From positions 1,346 to 65,345 of the forward strand of contig NZ_LAHA01000048.1 of the NCBI RefSeq assembly GCF_002608075.1: DNA of 64,000 bases, read 5' to 3'. This document shows positions 1 to 9,029 of this stretch, one piece after another. Origin of the DNA: Nostoc linckia z4 (GTDB lineage: Bacteria; Cyanobacteriota; Cyanobacteriia; Cyanobacteriales; Nostocaceae). The notes beneath the pieces are model-generated. The model saw only the letters and a list, made by a program, of their open reading frames with translations, ran no database searches and was not told where the DNA came from. Position 1 is the stretch's first letter, and each line of letters starts with the position of its first letter. The position numbers and the translations under genes were made by a program.

Positions 1-92
1 CACCCCACAATATTGGATAATTTATTTCTTTGAGTTTTATTAATGGAGTTTCTTTGTTGCCTTTTGCCCATTGCCTCTTACCTTCCCAATAA

Positions 93-2066
93 CTAAATAA
101 ATACTTCTTCAACCCGGATTTGCCGTTTAATTTCCAAATTTTTGAGATACTCTATCGGCTCTGATGGGTTAAAAACTTTACCATCAAATAAGTGAATCGG
201 GTCGTCTTCACCGATATCTAGTAAGCCGAGGTCGCGGGCAGCTGCACCAAATATGTCTGTGCGACACACTCTTTCAATTACCTCTACCCAGTTTTTGGGG
301 AAAGGAGTTAAGCCCCAACGTGCTAGCTGAGTAATCATCCACAAAATTTCGGTGCGGTTGGGATAATTGGTTTTATTGACAAAAAACTGGTTGTATGATT
401 TAAATTCTTGTGGTTCTGTACCGTCGCCGCGATCGTAGGGGTCAAGGAAACCAGGACGAACATACACAGGATCGATGTCGAGGTACTGAGAACGGCAGAG
501 TATTTCTAAGATTTCTTCGCGGTTGCGGAGGTCGTCACAGTATTGACAAGCTTCTAATAGTGCTTTGACGAGGGCTAGATAAGTTTCTGGGTACTGCTGC
601 GCCCAATCTTCCCGCACTCCCAAGACTTTTTTCGGTTGTCCTGACCACGTTTCTAAGGCTGTGGCGGCAATAAAGCCTAAATCTTGATGAACAGCGAGGT
701 AGTTCCAAGGTTCTCCGGCGCAGTAACCGTCTATATTTCCGGCTTTGAGTTGAGAAACCATTTCCATTGGTGGAATCACCATGATGCTGACATCGCTATC
801 GGGATCTATACCGCCAGCCGCTAGCCAATAACGCAGCATTAAGTTGACCATTGATGTTGGATGAGCTACACCCAAAGTTAAAATTTGGTCGGGAGCTGCA
901 TTAATGGCGGTTTTTAAGTCAACTAAGTTTCTCACGCCTTGGCTATACAATCTTTTGCTTAAGGTGATGGCGTTAGCATTGCGAGAAATATTTAGGGCAT
1001 TGACTACAGGAATAGGTTTTTTGTCGCCAGCGCCCAAAGTCAAAGCTAAGGGCATTCCCGCCAGCATTTGGGCTGCGTCTAATTTACCGATAGCAATTCC
1101 TTGAGCGATTTCTTTCCAGCTAGAGGCACGAGTAAGGGTGATATTATCTAAACCGTATTTGGCTAAAAAGCCTTTTTCTTGAGCAACGATTAAAGGTGCA
1201 GCATCAGTTAAGGGCATAAAGCCAATTTGGAGATTGACTTTTTCTAAGCCGTTGCGGGATATATTCGTTGTTGCTTGGCGTTTTTTGAGTTGCTTTTGTT
1301 GGTTGAGGAAGTAAATCATTTCATTCCGCAGACTGTAGTAGCTGGGATGTTTGACCACTTCCAGGCGTTGACGCGGGCGGGGGATCGGGACTTCGAGGAT
1401 TTGCCCGATATGGGCTTCTGGGCCATTGGTGAGCATGACAACGCGATCGCTCAACAATAACGCCTCGTCCACATCATGAGTTACCATCACACAAGTAACG
1501 TTGTGTTCATTGCAGATTTTCATCAATTGTTCTTGCAAACTCCCCCGCGTCAACGCATCCAACGCTCCAAAAGGTTCATCCAGCAATAACAACTTCGGAC
1601 GAGTAGCTAAAGCGCGGGCGATGGCTACCCGTTGTTTCATCCCCCCAGATAACTCACTCGGACGCTTATTCGCCGCTAAACGCAGCCCCACCATATCAAT
1701 ATGTTCTTCGATAATGCTGCGGCGATCGCTTTTAGACTTACCCTTATACACTTCATCCACAGCAAGAGCGACATTTTCCCGCACTGTCAACCAAGGTAGC
1801 AAAGAATAATTTTGAAACACCACCATCCTATCTGGACTAGGATCTCTAACTTCTCTCCCCTCCAAAGTCACACCGCCAATACTCGCTCTATCTAAACCCG
1901 CAATGATATTCAGCAAAGTAGACTTACCACAACCAGAATGTCCAATTAAAGAAACAAATTCCCCTTGCCGAATTTTCAATTCAATATTTTTCAGAGCAAT
2001 ATATTTGCCCCCATTTGGAAGTTCAAATACACGGTCAACGTGGTCAACTTCAACAAAAGTACTCAT
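93..2066 (-). CDS. nrtC: Nitrate/nitrite ABC transporter ATP-binding subunit NrtC (ATPase plus NrtA-like domain)
   Basis: One of two ATPases powering ABC uptake of nitrate and nitrite across the inner membrane. The N-terminal ABC domain has Walker A GHSGCGKST (residues 42-50), the signature LSGGMKQR (139-146) and Walker B LLLLDEP (159-165). From about residue 280 a second domain resembles the NrtA solute-binding protein (GFMPLTDAAPLIVAQEKG); this fusion is diagnostic of NrtC, and in the family the extra domain senses nitrate for feedback control. I place the start at the ATG at 2066 (MSTFVEVDHVD, 657 aa). An upstream in-frame ATG at 2135 would add 23 residues coded by spacer repeats. It is the last complete gene of nirA-nrtA-nrtB-nrtC here; nrtD and narB are expected beyond the left edge. 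The gap to nrtB is filled by a tandem repeat. Confidence 0.95.
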   Translation of the reverse strand: MSTFVEVDHVDRVFELPNGGKYIALKNIELKIRQGEFVSLIGHSGCGKSTLLNIIAGLDRASIGGVTLEGREVRDPSPDRMVVFQNYSLLPWLTVRENVALAVDEVYKGKSKSDRRSIIEEHIDMVGLRLAANKRPSELSGGMKQRVAIARALATRPKLLLLDEPFGALDALTRGSLQEQLMKICNEHNVTCVMVTHDVDEALLLSDRVVMLTNGPEAHIGQILEVPIPRPRQRLEVVKHPSYYSLRNEMIYFLNQQKQLKKRQATTNISRNGLEKVNLQIGFMPLTDAAPLIVAQEKGFLAKYGLDNITLTRASSWKEIAQGIAIGKLDAAQMLAGMPLALTLGAGDKKPIPVVNALNISRNANAITLSKRLYSQGVRNLVDLKTAINAAPDQILTLGVAHPTSMVNLMLRYWLAAGGIDPDSDVSIMVIPPMEMVSQLKAGNIDGYCAGEPWNYLAVHQDLGFIAATALETWSGQPKKVLGVREDWAQQYPETYLALVKALLEACQYCDDLRNREEILEILCRSQYLDIDPVYVRPGFLDPYDRGDGTEPQEFKSYNQFFVNKTNYPNRTEILWMITQLARWGLTPFPKNWVEVIERVCRTDIFGAAARDLGLLDIGEDDPIHLFDGKVFNPSEPIEYLKNLEIKRQIRVEEVFI

Positions 2067-2171
2067 AGCAATTTTGGATTTTAGATTTTGGATTTTGGAT
2101 TGGTTATAGGGCATTGGGCATTGGGCATGGGGCATTGGGCATGGGGCATTGGGAAAGGGGAAGATTAAATT

Positions 2172-2322
2172 TATTCCTTTTCCCTTTCCCTTTTCCCTTT
2201 CCCTTTTCCCTTTAACCTTTTCCCTTTACCCTTTTCCCTTTAACCTTTTCCCTTTAACCTTTTCCCTTTAACCTTTTCCCTTTACCCTTTTCCCTTTAAC
2301 CTTTTCCCTTTAACCTTTTCCC
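2172..2322. repeat. 14-bp tandem repeat (ccttttccctttaa) between nrtB and nrtC
   Basis: About ten head-to-tail copies of a 14-bp pyrimidine-rich unit, with variants ending TTTACC instead of TTTAAC, fill the space from the nrtB stop back towards nrtC. A block of GGGCATTGGGCATGGGG-type repeats (about 2105-2155) follows. The array lies inside the nir operon transcript, so it would be transcribed as a purine-rich tract (minus strand). No gene is present. Confidence 0.9.
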
Positions 2323-3156
2323 CTACTCCGGTACAACTTTGCTGGCGATAAAGCCAACTAATCTATCCAACATTAAGCCGACTAAACCAACATAAATAAG
2401 TGCGAGAATGATTTCGCTTAAATTAGTTTCTGTGGTGGTATTGTAAGCGTCCCAAATAAATGAACCAATGCCGACACCGCCGACTAACATTTCTGCGGCA
2501 ACAATGGCTAACCAAGATAAACCAATGCCAATACGTAAGCCTGTGAAGATATAAGGAACGGTGGCAGGAAATACCACTTTTAAGAAATACTTTGCTCCTT
2601 TCAAACGCAAAACTCTAGCTACATTTATGTAGTCTTGAGGAATTTGTTGTACGCCTACAGTTGTGTTGATGATAATCGGCCAAATTGACGTAATGAAAAT
2701 TACAAAAATAGCTGAGGGATTAGCTTGTTGAAATGCTGCTAAGGAAATTGGCAACCATGCCAAAGGTGGTACAGTTCGTAAAACTTGGAAGATTGGGTCT
2801 ACTGCATTATAAAGTAACTTATTAGCACCGATGACAATTCCCAAAAAAATGCCAACAATTGCCGCTAAAGAAAAGCCTAAACCAACTCTTCCCAAACTAC
2901 TAAGTATTTGCCAACCCAGACCTTTATCACTTTCACCATTATCAAAAAATGGATGAATAATAAAAGGGTTCCAAGTTTCTGAAAATGTTTCTATGGGCCC
3001 AGGTAATTTAAAGTTAGGATTTAAACAAAGCAATTGCCAAATCACTAAAAAAATAGCTAAAGCTAACACTGGCGGCAGAATTTTTTGTGAAACTAATTTA
3101 TTTAACTGCCTGCGCCGATTTTTTTTGATACTACGATTCCCAAGGATAGCTGCCAT
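2323..3156 (-). CDS. nrtB: Nitrate/nitrite ABC transporter permease NrtB
   Basis: Integral membrane permease of the nitrate/nitrite ABC transporter, expected to act as a dimer with NrtC and NrtD on the cytoplasmic side and NrtA outside. The 277-aa protein has an N-terminal membrane segment (LALAIFLVIWQLLCL), a cluster of further hydrophobic helices, and the EAA-type cytoplasmic loop (around LRLKGAKYFLKVVFPAT) that contacts the ATPase. Length and order of segments fit the NrtB/SsuC/TauC permease family. It is 94 bp downstream of nrtA and co-directional, so cotranscribed. Identification is strengthened by sitting between unmistakable nrtA and nrtC. Confidence 0.95.
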   Translation of the reverse strand: MAAILGNRSIKKNRRRQLNKLVSQKILPPVLALAIFLVIWQLLCLNPNFKLPGPIETFSETWNPFIIHPFFDNGESDKGLGWQILSSLGRVGLGFSLAAIVGIFLGIVIGANKLLYNAVDPIFQVLRTVPPLAWLPISLAAFQQANPSAIFVIFITSIWPIIINTTVGVQQIPQDYINVARVLRLKGAKYFLKVVFPATVPYIFTGLRIGIGLSWLAIVAAEMLVGGVGIGSFIWDAYNTTTETNLSEIILALIYVGLVGLMLDRLVGFIASKVVPE

Positions 3157-3250
3157 TTTTCTTATTTCTCTTGTGCATCAAAATTCAAGTTTGTAGTAAG
3201 GACTTTAGTCCCGATAATTTGTTGATGAGCGATAAATCGCTCACTACAAG

Positions 3251-4573
3251 CTAAACTTTCTTAATTTTTAAATTTTGCAAATATTCTTCTGGTTTTTCTG
3301 GGTCAAACTTCACACCATCAAAGAAAGTCTCAATTCCACGGGAACTACTTTGAGGAATTTGAGCATCAGTCACACCAATAGCCTTGGCTGCTTGTTTCCA
3401 CAAGTCTTCCTTATTTACTTGAGCGACTATTTCCTGAATGTTGATATCTTTGGGTAAGTAACCCCAGCGAATTTCTTCTGTTAAAAACCAAACATCATGA
3501 CTCTTGTAAGGATAGGAAGCATTATTTTCCCAAAACTTCATGCGATATGGGAAATTTTGCTGAGTACGTCCATCGCCGAAGTCAATATTACCTTTCGACC
3601 TTTCTAAAATATCGGAAGCCGCAACATTAAAGTATTTTCTATCAGAACAAATTTTACACATTTCCTCTTTATTTTCCAAGCGATCGCACCATTGTTGAGC
3701 TTCCAAAATTGCCATTAACAATGCTTGGGCAGCATTAGGATTTTTATCCACCCAATCTTTTCGCATTGCAAAAGCTTTTTCTGGATGATCTTTCCACAAT
3801 TCCCCTGTCACTAAAGCTGAATAACCTAATTTTTGGTTAACTAATTGAGCATTCCAAGGCTCTCCTACACAAAAGGAATCGATGGTGTTAACTTTCATAT
3901 TCGCCACCATTTGTGGTGGTGGTACTGGTTCTAAAACCACATCTTGGTCTGGATTAATGCCACCAGCCGCTAGCCAATAGCGCATCCACAAATCATGAGT
4001 ACCGCCAGGGAATGTAATGCCAAATTTTAAAGATTTTTTATTTGCTTTAGCTTGGCTAGCAGCTTCTTTTAGCCCTTTACTTTCTAAATTGACATTCATT
4101 TCCTTAAATTTATTGGCTACAGAAATAGCCTGACCATTAGTATTTAATCTTGCCAAAATATACATTGGCACTTTATCGTTAATGGTCATCAAATAAGGCA
4201 TAGGACTGAGGATATGTGCCCCATCAATACCACCGCCAGCTGAGCCAATTTTCAAGTTATCACGGGTAACAGGCCAAGATTTTTGTTTGATAACCTCAAC
4301 ATCCGTCATCCCATACTTAGCAAATAAACCTTTTTCTTTAGCAATAATCAAAGGAGCAGAATCAGTTAAAGCAATAAATCCTAACTTAGCTTTCGTTGTT
4401 TCCACCTTCGGTGCATTAGCCACAGTAGAAACATTAGCAGCTGGAGCAGCAGAAGGAGCATCGCTACTTGTTGAACTTGTACTACTATTAGAAGAACAAC
4501 CGTGAGCCAAAATAGAAGCCGCAGCCGCAGTAGTTGTAGTAAAAATAAATTTTCTTCTCGAAAAATTTGTCAT
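3251..4573 (-). CDS. nrtA: Nitrate/nitrite-binding lipoprotein NrtA
   Basis: Periplasm-facing solute-binding protein that captures nitrate and nitrite for the NrtBCD transporter. The N-terminus has a twin-arginine-like motif (SRRKFIF), a hydrophobic alanine stretch and a lipobox ending AHGC, followed by a Ser/Thr/Ala-rich linker, so it is probably a membrane-anchored lipoprotein. The body (from about residue 60, KLGFIALTDSAPLIIAKEKG) is the NrtA fold and is clearly related to the C-terminal half of NrtC next door. The 440-aa length is normal for NrtA. It starts 62 bp after nirA; the spacer consists of TCAGTCAACAG-type repeats. Confidence 0.96.
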   Translation of the reverse strand: MTNFSRRKFIFTTTTAAAASILAHGCSSNSSTSSTSSDAPSAAPAANVSTVANAPKVETTKAKLGFIALTDSAPLIIAKEKGLFAKYGMTDVEVIKQKSWPVTRDNLKIGSAGGGIDGAHILSPMPYLMTINDKVPMYILARLNTNGQAISVANKFKEMNVNLESKGLKEAASQAKANKKSLKFGITFPGGTHDLWMRYWLAAGGINPDQDVVLEPVPPPQMVANMKVNTIDSFCVGEPWNAQLVNQKLGYSALVTGELWKDHPEKAFAMRKDWVDKNPNAAQALLMAILEAQQWCDRLENKEEMCKICSDRKYFNVAASDILERSKGNIDFGDGRTQQNFPYRMKFWENNASYPYKSHDVWFLTEEIRWGYLPKDINIQEIVAQVNKEDLWKQAAKAIGVTDAQIPQSSSRGIETFFDGVKFDPEKPEEYLQNLKIKKV

Positions 4574-4635
4574 TTGTTATTAGTCCTTAGTCATTAGTCA
4601 TCAGTCAACAGTCAACAGTCATCAGTCATCACTCA

Positions 4636-6249
4636 TCAATCAACAACCAAAGCTTCTTCCTTAACTTTTGCCCCAAAGTTTTTGATGAGTAAATCTTGCA
4701 ATATTGGCTGTAAATCTTCACAGGGTATGCCTTTGATAATGCAAGTTCCGAGATGGGCATCTTTACCAACTTTGCCACCCATATATATGTCAACGCCTTC
4801 GAGGGTTTTACCATTTTTGCGGGTTTTAGTTCCCATCAAACCGATGTCTGCAACTTGAGGCTGTCCGCAGGAATTAGGACAACCAGTCCAGTGAATTCTC
4901 ACGGGATGGGTGAAGATTAACTCTTCTTCTAAGGCTTTAATCATCCCCAGGGCGCGGTTTTTGGTTTCGATGAGGGCGAAGTTGCAAAATTGTGCGCCTG
5001 TGCAAGATACTAGCGATCGCGTCAATAAACCAGGGTTAATGGAAAATCTTTCTAGCAATGATTCTGTTAAAAATGTTGCTAACCTTGATTCACTAACGTT
5101 GGGAATAATGATATTTTGCTCCACTGTCAAGCGGATTTCGCCACTGCCGTAAACTTCTGCCAGCCGTGCAATTTCAAACATATCTTCGGCATATAACCGA
5201 CCGACAGGAATATGCAAGCCTACGTAATTTAATCCTGGTTGCTTTTGTTTATATACACCAATGTGGTCGCGTTTTTGCCAGTCGATTTCATCTTTTGGCG
5301 CTGCGGGTAACAATGATTTACCCAAGCGATTTTCTACTTCTTGGCGAAACTTTTCTAAACCCCATTCATCAATTAGCCACATCAAACGGGATTTTTGCCG
5401 ATTAGCACGTAAACCGCGATCGCGAAAAACTTCTAAAACAGCTCTACACACAGCTACCACATCTTCTGGAGCCACCCAAGCATTCAAAGGAATCGCCGCT
5501 TCACAACGTTTAGCAGAGAAAAAACCACCGACTAAAACGTTAAATCCGAATATTGGGGACGCGGAGAGTGTTGGTGATAAATTCCCCGTGTCCCCGCGTC
5601 CCCGTGTCCCCCCGTCTTCCCTAAATGCTGGTACGAAAGCTAAATCATTAATCTCCGCGTGAACTGAATTGTCTCTTCCACCAGTGATGGCAATGTTAAA
5701 CTTCCGTGGTAGATTGCTAAACTCTGGATTGCCTTCGCCTTTGTTGGTGAGCATATCTTGAATTTGCTGTATCAACTCTCGCGTGTCGTACAACTCATCT
5801 GCATCTAACCCCGCCACAGGATCGCCTGTGATATTGCGGACGTTATCCATCCCTGACTGGACGCTGGTTAAGCCAACTGCGTGAAATCTATTAAAAATAT
5901 CTGGTAAATCAGAAATCCTAATTCCCCGCAATTGAATATTTTGTCTGGTGGTAATATCAGCACTCCCCTCATCTCCGTAACGCTGCACTACTTGGGCTAA
6001 AACACGCATCTGAGTGCTGCTGAGAATACCGTTCGGCATCCGCAACCGCATCATAAATTGACCTGGAGTGACTGGGCGAAAAAATACACCCACCCATTTG
6101 AGTCGATGATCTCGGTCTGTTTCGTCCATTGCTTCCCAACCCAAGGCGGCAAATTTTTCGATCTCACTCTTAATAGCGAGTCCATCTTTTTGGGCCTTGA
6201 ATTTCTCGAACTTATTCAAGTTGGCGGTGGTAGTTGCTGTGTCTGTCAT
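4636..6249 (-). CDS. nirA: Ferredoxin-nitrite reductase NirA, with repeat-derived internal insertion
   Basis: Catalyses six-electron reduction of nitrite to ammonium with reduced ferredoxin, using siroheme and a [4Fe-4S] cluster. The cluster/siroheme cysteines are visible as TGAQFC and HWTGCPNSCG in the C-terminal half. The N-terminal nitrite/sulfite reductase half-domain (PGQFMMRLRMPNG) is intact. At 537 aa it is slightly longer than I expect for cyanobacterial NirA. The excess is a Gly/Arg-rich then Ser/Pro-rich segment of about 22 residues (GGTRGRGDTGNLSP and following), coded at about 5551-5616, between the conserved PAFRE and FGFNVLVGG blocks. Its DNA (CCCCGTGTCCCCGCGTCCCC) is of the spacer-repeat type and keeps the frame. 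First gene of the nir operon, preceded by an NtcA promoter. Confidence 0.96.
   Translation of the reverse strand: MTDTATTTANLNKFEKFKAQKDGLAIKSEIEKFAALGWEAMDETDRDHRLKWVGVFFRPVTPGQFMMRLRMPNGILSSTQMRVLAQVVQRYGDEGSADITTRQNIQLRGIRISDLPDIFNRFHAVGLTSVQSGMDNVRNITGDPVAGLDADELYDTRELIQQIQDMLTNKGEGNPEFSNLPRKFNIAITGGRDNSVHAEINDLAFVPAFREDGGTRGRGDTGNLSPTLSASPIFGFNVLVGGFFSAKRCEAAIPLNAWVAPEDVVAVCRAVLEVFRDRGLRANRQKSRLMWLIDEWGLEKFRQEVENRLGKSLLPAAPKDEIDWQKRDHIGVYKQKQPGLNYVGLHIPVGRLYAEDMFEIARLAEVYGSGEIRLTVEQNIIIPNVSESRLATFLTESLLERFSINPGLLTRSLVSCTGAQFCNFALIETKNRALGMIKALEEELIFTHPVRIHWTGCPNSCGQPQVADIGLMGTKTRKNGKTLEGVDIYMGGKVGKDAHLGTCIIKGIPCEDLQPILQDLLIKNFGAKVKEEALVVD
5551..5616 (-). repeat. Spacer-type repeat inserted in frame within nirA
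   Basis: About 66 bp of GTCCCCGCGTCCCC-type sequence plus flanks interrupts otherwise conserved nirA coding sequence and adds about 22 codons without changing frame. The same sequence class occurs in the true spacer at 36385-36460. Edges are estimated from where NirA conservation resumes, from family knowledge rather than an alignment. Confidence 0.7.
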
Positions 6250-6835
6250 GAGGCTGACTCTCGTTGCAAATTACTAATAAGCGTCAAAATTTGTGCTGAT
6301 TACCCAATACCAATCAACCCGTAGTCCCATTAGGTGTTGTATCTACGAAGATTAGAATTGAAAAACTGAGATATGCAATTACGGCTGATTATTTATACTT
6401 GCGAAAATTCCAAAGTGAAACTTAAAATCCGTACTTTGTTGAGGCAAATTTGTTGCCATTGACATTTTGGGAATTTGTCAAGGAGTTTTGGCCGCTGTTT
6501 ATGTAACAATTTCGATACTCATAAGTTAAGGTCAGATTTCTGTTAAAATCGTATAAATTGTTACGGTTTTTTAGTAAAAATGCAGAAAATGTATGATATA
6601 TATGCATTTTTTACATCACATTGACTTCTAAGTAATGCAAAGTGCTTATAGCAAAGGTATTTGAGATGACTGAAGGAATTTTCAAATACTATGTAGCAAT
6701 GGTATTTAAGCGTTGACTGGTGACTGTTGACTGATGACTGTTGACTGATGACTGTTGACAGCCAAAAGAAAAATATTTCACAAATAATTTAGGGCTGGTA
6801 TAGTTCAATACGTGAGCAAAAATCGCAGATTGAGT
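6250..6835. other. nirA upstream region and divergent spacer
   Basis: The spacer holds the NtcA promoter of nirA and, at 6503-6518, a second half-palindrome GTA-N10-TAC that is off-spacing for NtcA but is a possible site for a LysR-type co-activator such as NtcB. From about 6715 to 6765 there are TTGACTG/GATGACTG-type repeats. I see no convincing gene; the only longer open frame on the minus strand overlaps the promoter and has no family features. Confidence 0.6.
6523..6564 (-). promoter_or_regulatory. NtcA-activated promoter of the nir operon
   Basis: On the minus strand GTAACAATTTATAC (6564 to 6551) is a perfect GTA-N8-TAC NtcA box. It is followed by a 22-nt spacer and TAACTT (6528 to 6523), which fits the TAN3T -10 box. 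This is the canonical class II NtcA-activated architecture. The nirA ATG lies about 270 bp downstream, so a long leader is expected. Confidence 0.88.
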
Positions 6836-6953
6836 TAAGGAACTCCAAAAAATGAATTATTCCGGTTCCCGTCGTTGACTGCTGAGTGTCAACCGTCAAC
6901 CGTCAACAGTTAACAATCTTCCGTGGAATATTTTTTTACTTGGAAGTCCCTTA
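6836..6953. mobile_element. MITE-like element, copy 1 (TAAGGAACTCC ends)
   Basis: A 118-bp segment bounded by TAAGGAACTCCAAAAAATGA on the left and the complement of TAAGGGACTTCCAAGTAAAA on the right, giving imperfect terminal inverted repeats of about 27 bp. Its centre is made of TTGACTG/GTCAACCGTCAAC repeats. A second copy with nearly identical right end lies at 56407-56545. No coding capacity, so a non-autonomous element. Confidence 0.75.
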
Positions 6954-6991
6954 CAGATATCAGCTGAGACATAAAGATTATTTCAGTAGCT

Positions 6992-7405
6992 ATGAAACGT
7001 CGTGATTTTATTAATTGGGTAGGTTTGGGTTTGATAGGGAGTTCTTTGCCTGTGGCGATCGCAGCTTGTTCTTCCCTGAAAAATATAGGATTAGAAGACT
7101 GGGTATCGGTAGGGCCATCAGCAGAATTAGATAAAACAGGTCAATTGCTGGCGAAGGAGTCACCTGTTGGGCCTGTGTTGGTATTCGGCACATCTAAATC
7201 TGGAAATCTGACGGCTGTCAGCCTTAGCTGTACTCACGCAGGTTGTACCTTGGGATGGAAAGCTGACACCAAAAAATTAGTCTGTCCCTGTCACGGTTCA
7301 GAATTTGGGGTTGACGGTAAAGTCCAAAGAGGCCCAGCAAAAGAACCCCTGAAAACCTTTGCCACCAAAATTGAAGGTGATTCGGTTGTAGTTAAACTAG
7401 GTTAA
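6992..7405 (+). CDS. Tat-exported Rieske [2Fe-2S] protein (PetC4-like)
   Basis: Small Rieske protein of 137 aa. The cluster motifs are C80-T-H82 and C98-P-C100-H101, with C85 and C100 placed for the usual disulfide. The N-terminus MKRRDFINWVG is a twin-arginine signal followed by a hydrophobic stretch ending AIAAC (C26), which could serve as a lipobox, so the mature protein may be a membrane-tethered electron carrier. It is shorter than the classical cytochrome b6f PetC (about 180 aa). From memory, Anabaena has a divergent Rieske gene (petC4) beside its nir cluster; I infer this is the equivalent. Divergent from nirA and just downstream of a MITE. The electron partner is unknown. Confidence 0.85.
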   Translation: MKRRDFINWVGLGLIGSSLPVAIAACSSLKNIGLEDWVSVGPSAELDKTGQLLAKESPVGPVLVFGTSKSGNLTAVSLSCTHAGCTLGWKADTKKLVCPCHGSEFGVDGKVQRGPAKEPLKTFATKIEGDSVVVKLG

Positions 7406-7424
7406 ATAAATTGGGGCATGGGGC

Positions 7425-7593
7425 ATGTTGACTGTTGACTGTTGACTGTTGACTGGAAAATCAGGATTTATTCTCCTTGTCTCCCTTGTCTCCCTTGTCT
7501 CTCATCTCCCCTTCTCCCCATTCTCCCCATCTCCCCATCTCCCCCTCTCCCCTTCTCCCCATTCTCCCCATCTCCCCACTCACTTTTAGAATT
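7425..7593. repeat. TTGACTG and CTCCCTTGT/CTCCCCAT spacer repeats
   Basis: Three TTGACTG heptamers are followed by several TCTCCCTTG and about ten CTCCCCAT-like units. This low-complexity tract creates a spurious Ser/Pro-rich N-terminal extension of the downstream HEAT-repeat gene. Confidence 0.85.
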
Positions 7594-8892
7594 GTGAACA
7601 ACATCAACGAGCTTTTGACACAAGTCGAGACCTCATATAATGCAGCTGATTGGTCATCACTAATTGAATATTTACAACAATTAATTTTAGGGGTGAATTC
7701 TCAGCATCCAGAGATAGTTAAAAATCGAGAATATCTGCTCTCATTATGTCTTTCAATGTTAGAGATTGGAGATTTTAAGCAACGCTGGGAAATTACCAAG
7801 GTATTAATTAACTTGGGAAATATTGCCATTCCACCACTGATTGAAATATTAAAAGATGAAGACGCAGAGGAAGAATTACGTTGGTATACAGCCCGGACTT
7901 TAGGGGAATTTCAGCACCCAGATGCTATTACAGTTTTAGTAGAATTATTGAGAAATGATGCGGATGAAGAACTGAAAAAAATTGCTGCAACAGCACTAGG
8001 ACAAATGGGTAGTATTGCTATTACTTCCCTCACAGAACTGCTAAAAGATGAAGATACACGACTTTTGGCAGTGCGATCGCTTTGTTGTATTCCCCAAACA
8101 GAAACCATTGCACCGTTGTTAAGTGTAGTCCAAGATCCACAACCACTAATTCGCGCTGCTGCAATTGAAGCCCTCGCTAACTTCGACGATGAACGGATAC
8201 CAGCAATTTTGGTCAATGCTTTGGATGATGTAGCCGCTACAGTTAGACGTGCAGCAGTAGTTGGTTTAGGTTTTCGCCCCGACTTACGCCAAGTATTCGA
8301 TTTAGTGACGAGACTACAACCAAAGCTTTACGATATTAACCTTGATGTTTGTTGTGCAGCAGTCGTTACCCTTTCTCGTATGGGTTGTGATGAGGCTGCT
8401 AAACATTTATTTGATTTGCTAATTTCACCCCAGACACCGATAACGCTGCAATTAGAAACTATCCGCGCTTTAAGTTGGATGAACACACCATCAAGCTTGG
8501 AATATTTACAAACAGCATTTTATCAAAGTGCATCAGAAACAATATGGCAAGAAATTGTCACAGTTTTAGGGCGAGTACAAAAGCCCCAGCTAACAACACC
8601 AGCCGCAGAAATTTTATTGCAAATACTGGAATCCCAACATCTAGCTACAAAAATCACTAATATCAAAAGTGCCATCGCTTTATCTTTAGGACAGTTAGGC
8701 AAAATTCAGGCAATTGAACCATTAATTTCGCTGCTAGCTGACTCTAATGCATCAGTGAGACTACATGCGATCGCTGCACTGAAAAATCTCGATAAACAAG
8801 CCGCACATCAACAATTGCAGCAGTTAGCAAATAACGCTGCACTAACACCAGATTTGCAACAAGGAATCGCCATCGCTCTAGCGGAGTGGTAA
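7594..8892 (+). CDS. HEAT-repeat protein (PBS-lyase type) of the nir region
   Basis: Alpha-solenoid protein of about 432 aa built of HEAT/PBS-lyase repeats (for example WYTARTLGEFQHPDAITVLV, VRRAAVVGLGFRP, VRLHAIAALKNLD), probably a protein-protein scaffold. I take the GTG at 7594 (V-NNINELLTQVE) as the start. The longer frame from 7477 begins with a Ser/Pro/Leu stretch coded entirely by CTCCCCATCT repeats and is unlikely to be real; no strong ribosome site decides it. Its place between the Rieske gene and ntcB beside nirA suggests a role in nitrate assimilation or nitrite-reductase maturation, like the accessory nirB gene in Synechococcus. That parallel is positional, and I cannot confirm homology. 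Confidence 0.8.
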   Translation: MNNINELLTQVETSYNAADWSSLIEYLQQLILGVNSQHPEIVKNREYLLSLCLSMLEIGDFKQRWEITKVLINLGNIAIPPLIEILKDEDAEEELRWYTARTLGEFQHPDAITVLVELLRNDADEELKKIAATALGQMGSIAITSLTELLKDEDTRLLAVRSLCCIPQTETIAPLLSVVQDPQPLIRAAAIEALANFDDERIPAILVNALDDVAATVRRAAVVGLGFRPDLRQVFDLVTRLQPKLYDINLDVCCAAVVTLSRMGCDEAAKHLFDLLISPQTPITLQLETIRALSWMNTPSSLEYLQTAFYQSASETIWQEIVTVLGRVQKPQLTTPAAEILLQILESQHLATKITNIKSAIALSLGQLGKIQAIEPLISLLADSNASVRLHAIAALKNLDKQAAHQQLQQLANNAALTPDLQQGIAIALAEW

Positions 8893-9029
8893 ATTATCCT
8901 ATGGGGCAAGTGAGAGTCAAGCAAAATTTCTCTTCAAAGGTCTCTCAACAATTCCTAGTTATACAGACTAAAGTATTCCAAAATTAGGGTTGGATTCAGG
9001 CCTCATAATCTGCCGTATAACATAATGAT

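Noticed and set aside
2172..2322. Possible CRISPR or iteron array
   Set aside because: 14-bp low-complexity units without spacers; it is a short tandem repeat.
6503..6518. GTA-N10-TAC as a second NtcA box of nirA
   Set aside because: Spacing is 10 instead of 8; kept only as a possible co-activator site.
6422..6607. 61-codon open frame on the minus strand upstream of nirA
   Set aside because: It overlaps the NtcA box and -10 of the nir promoter, has Asn/Tyr-rich random composition and no family features.
7477..7593. N-terminal extension of the HEAT-repeat protein
   Set aside because: Coded entirely by CTCCC/CCCCATCT repeats; the protein-like sequence begins at the GTG at 7594.
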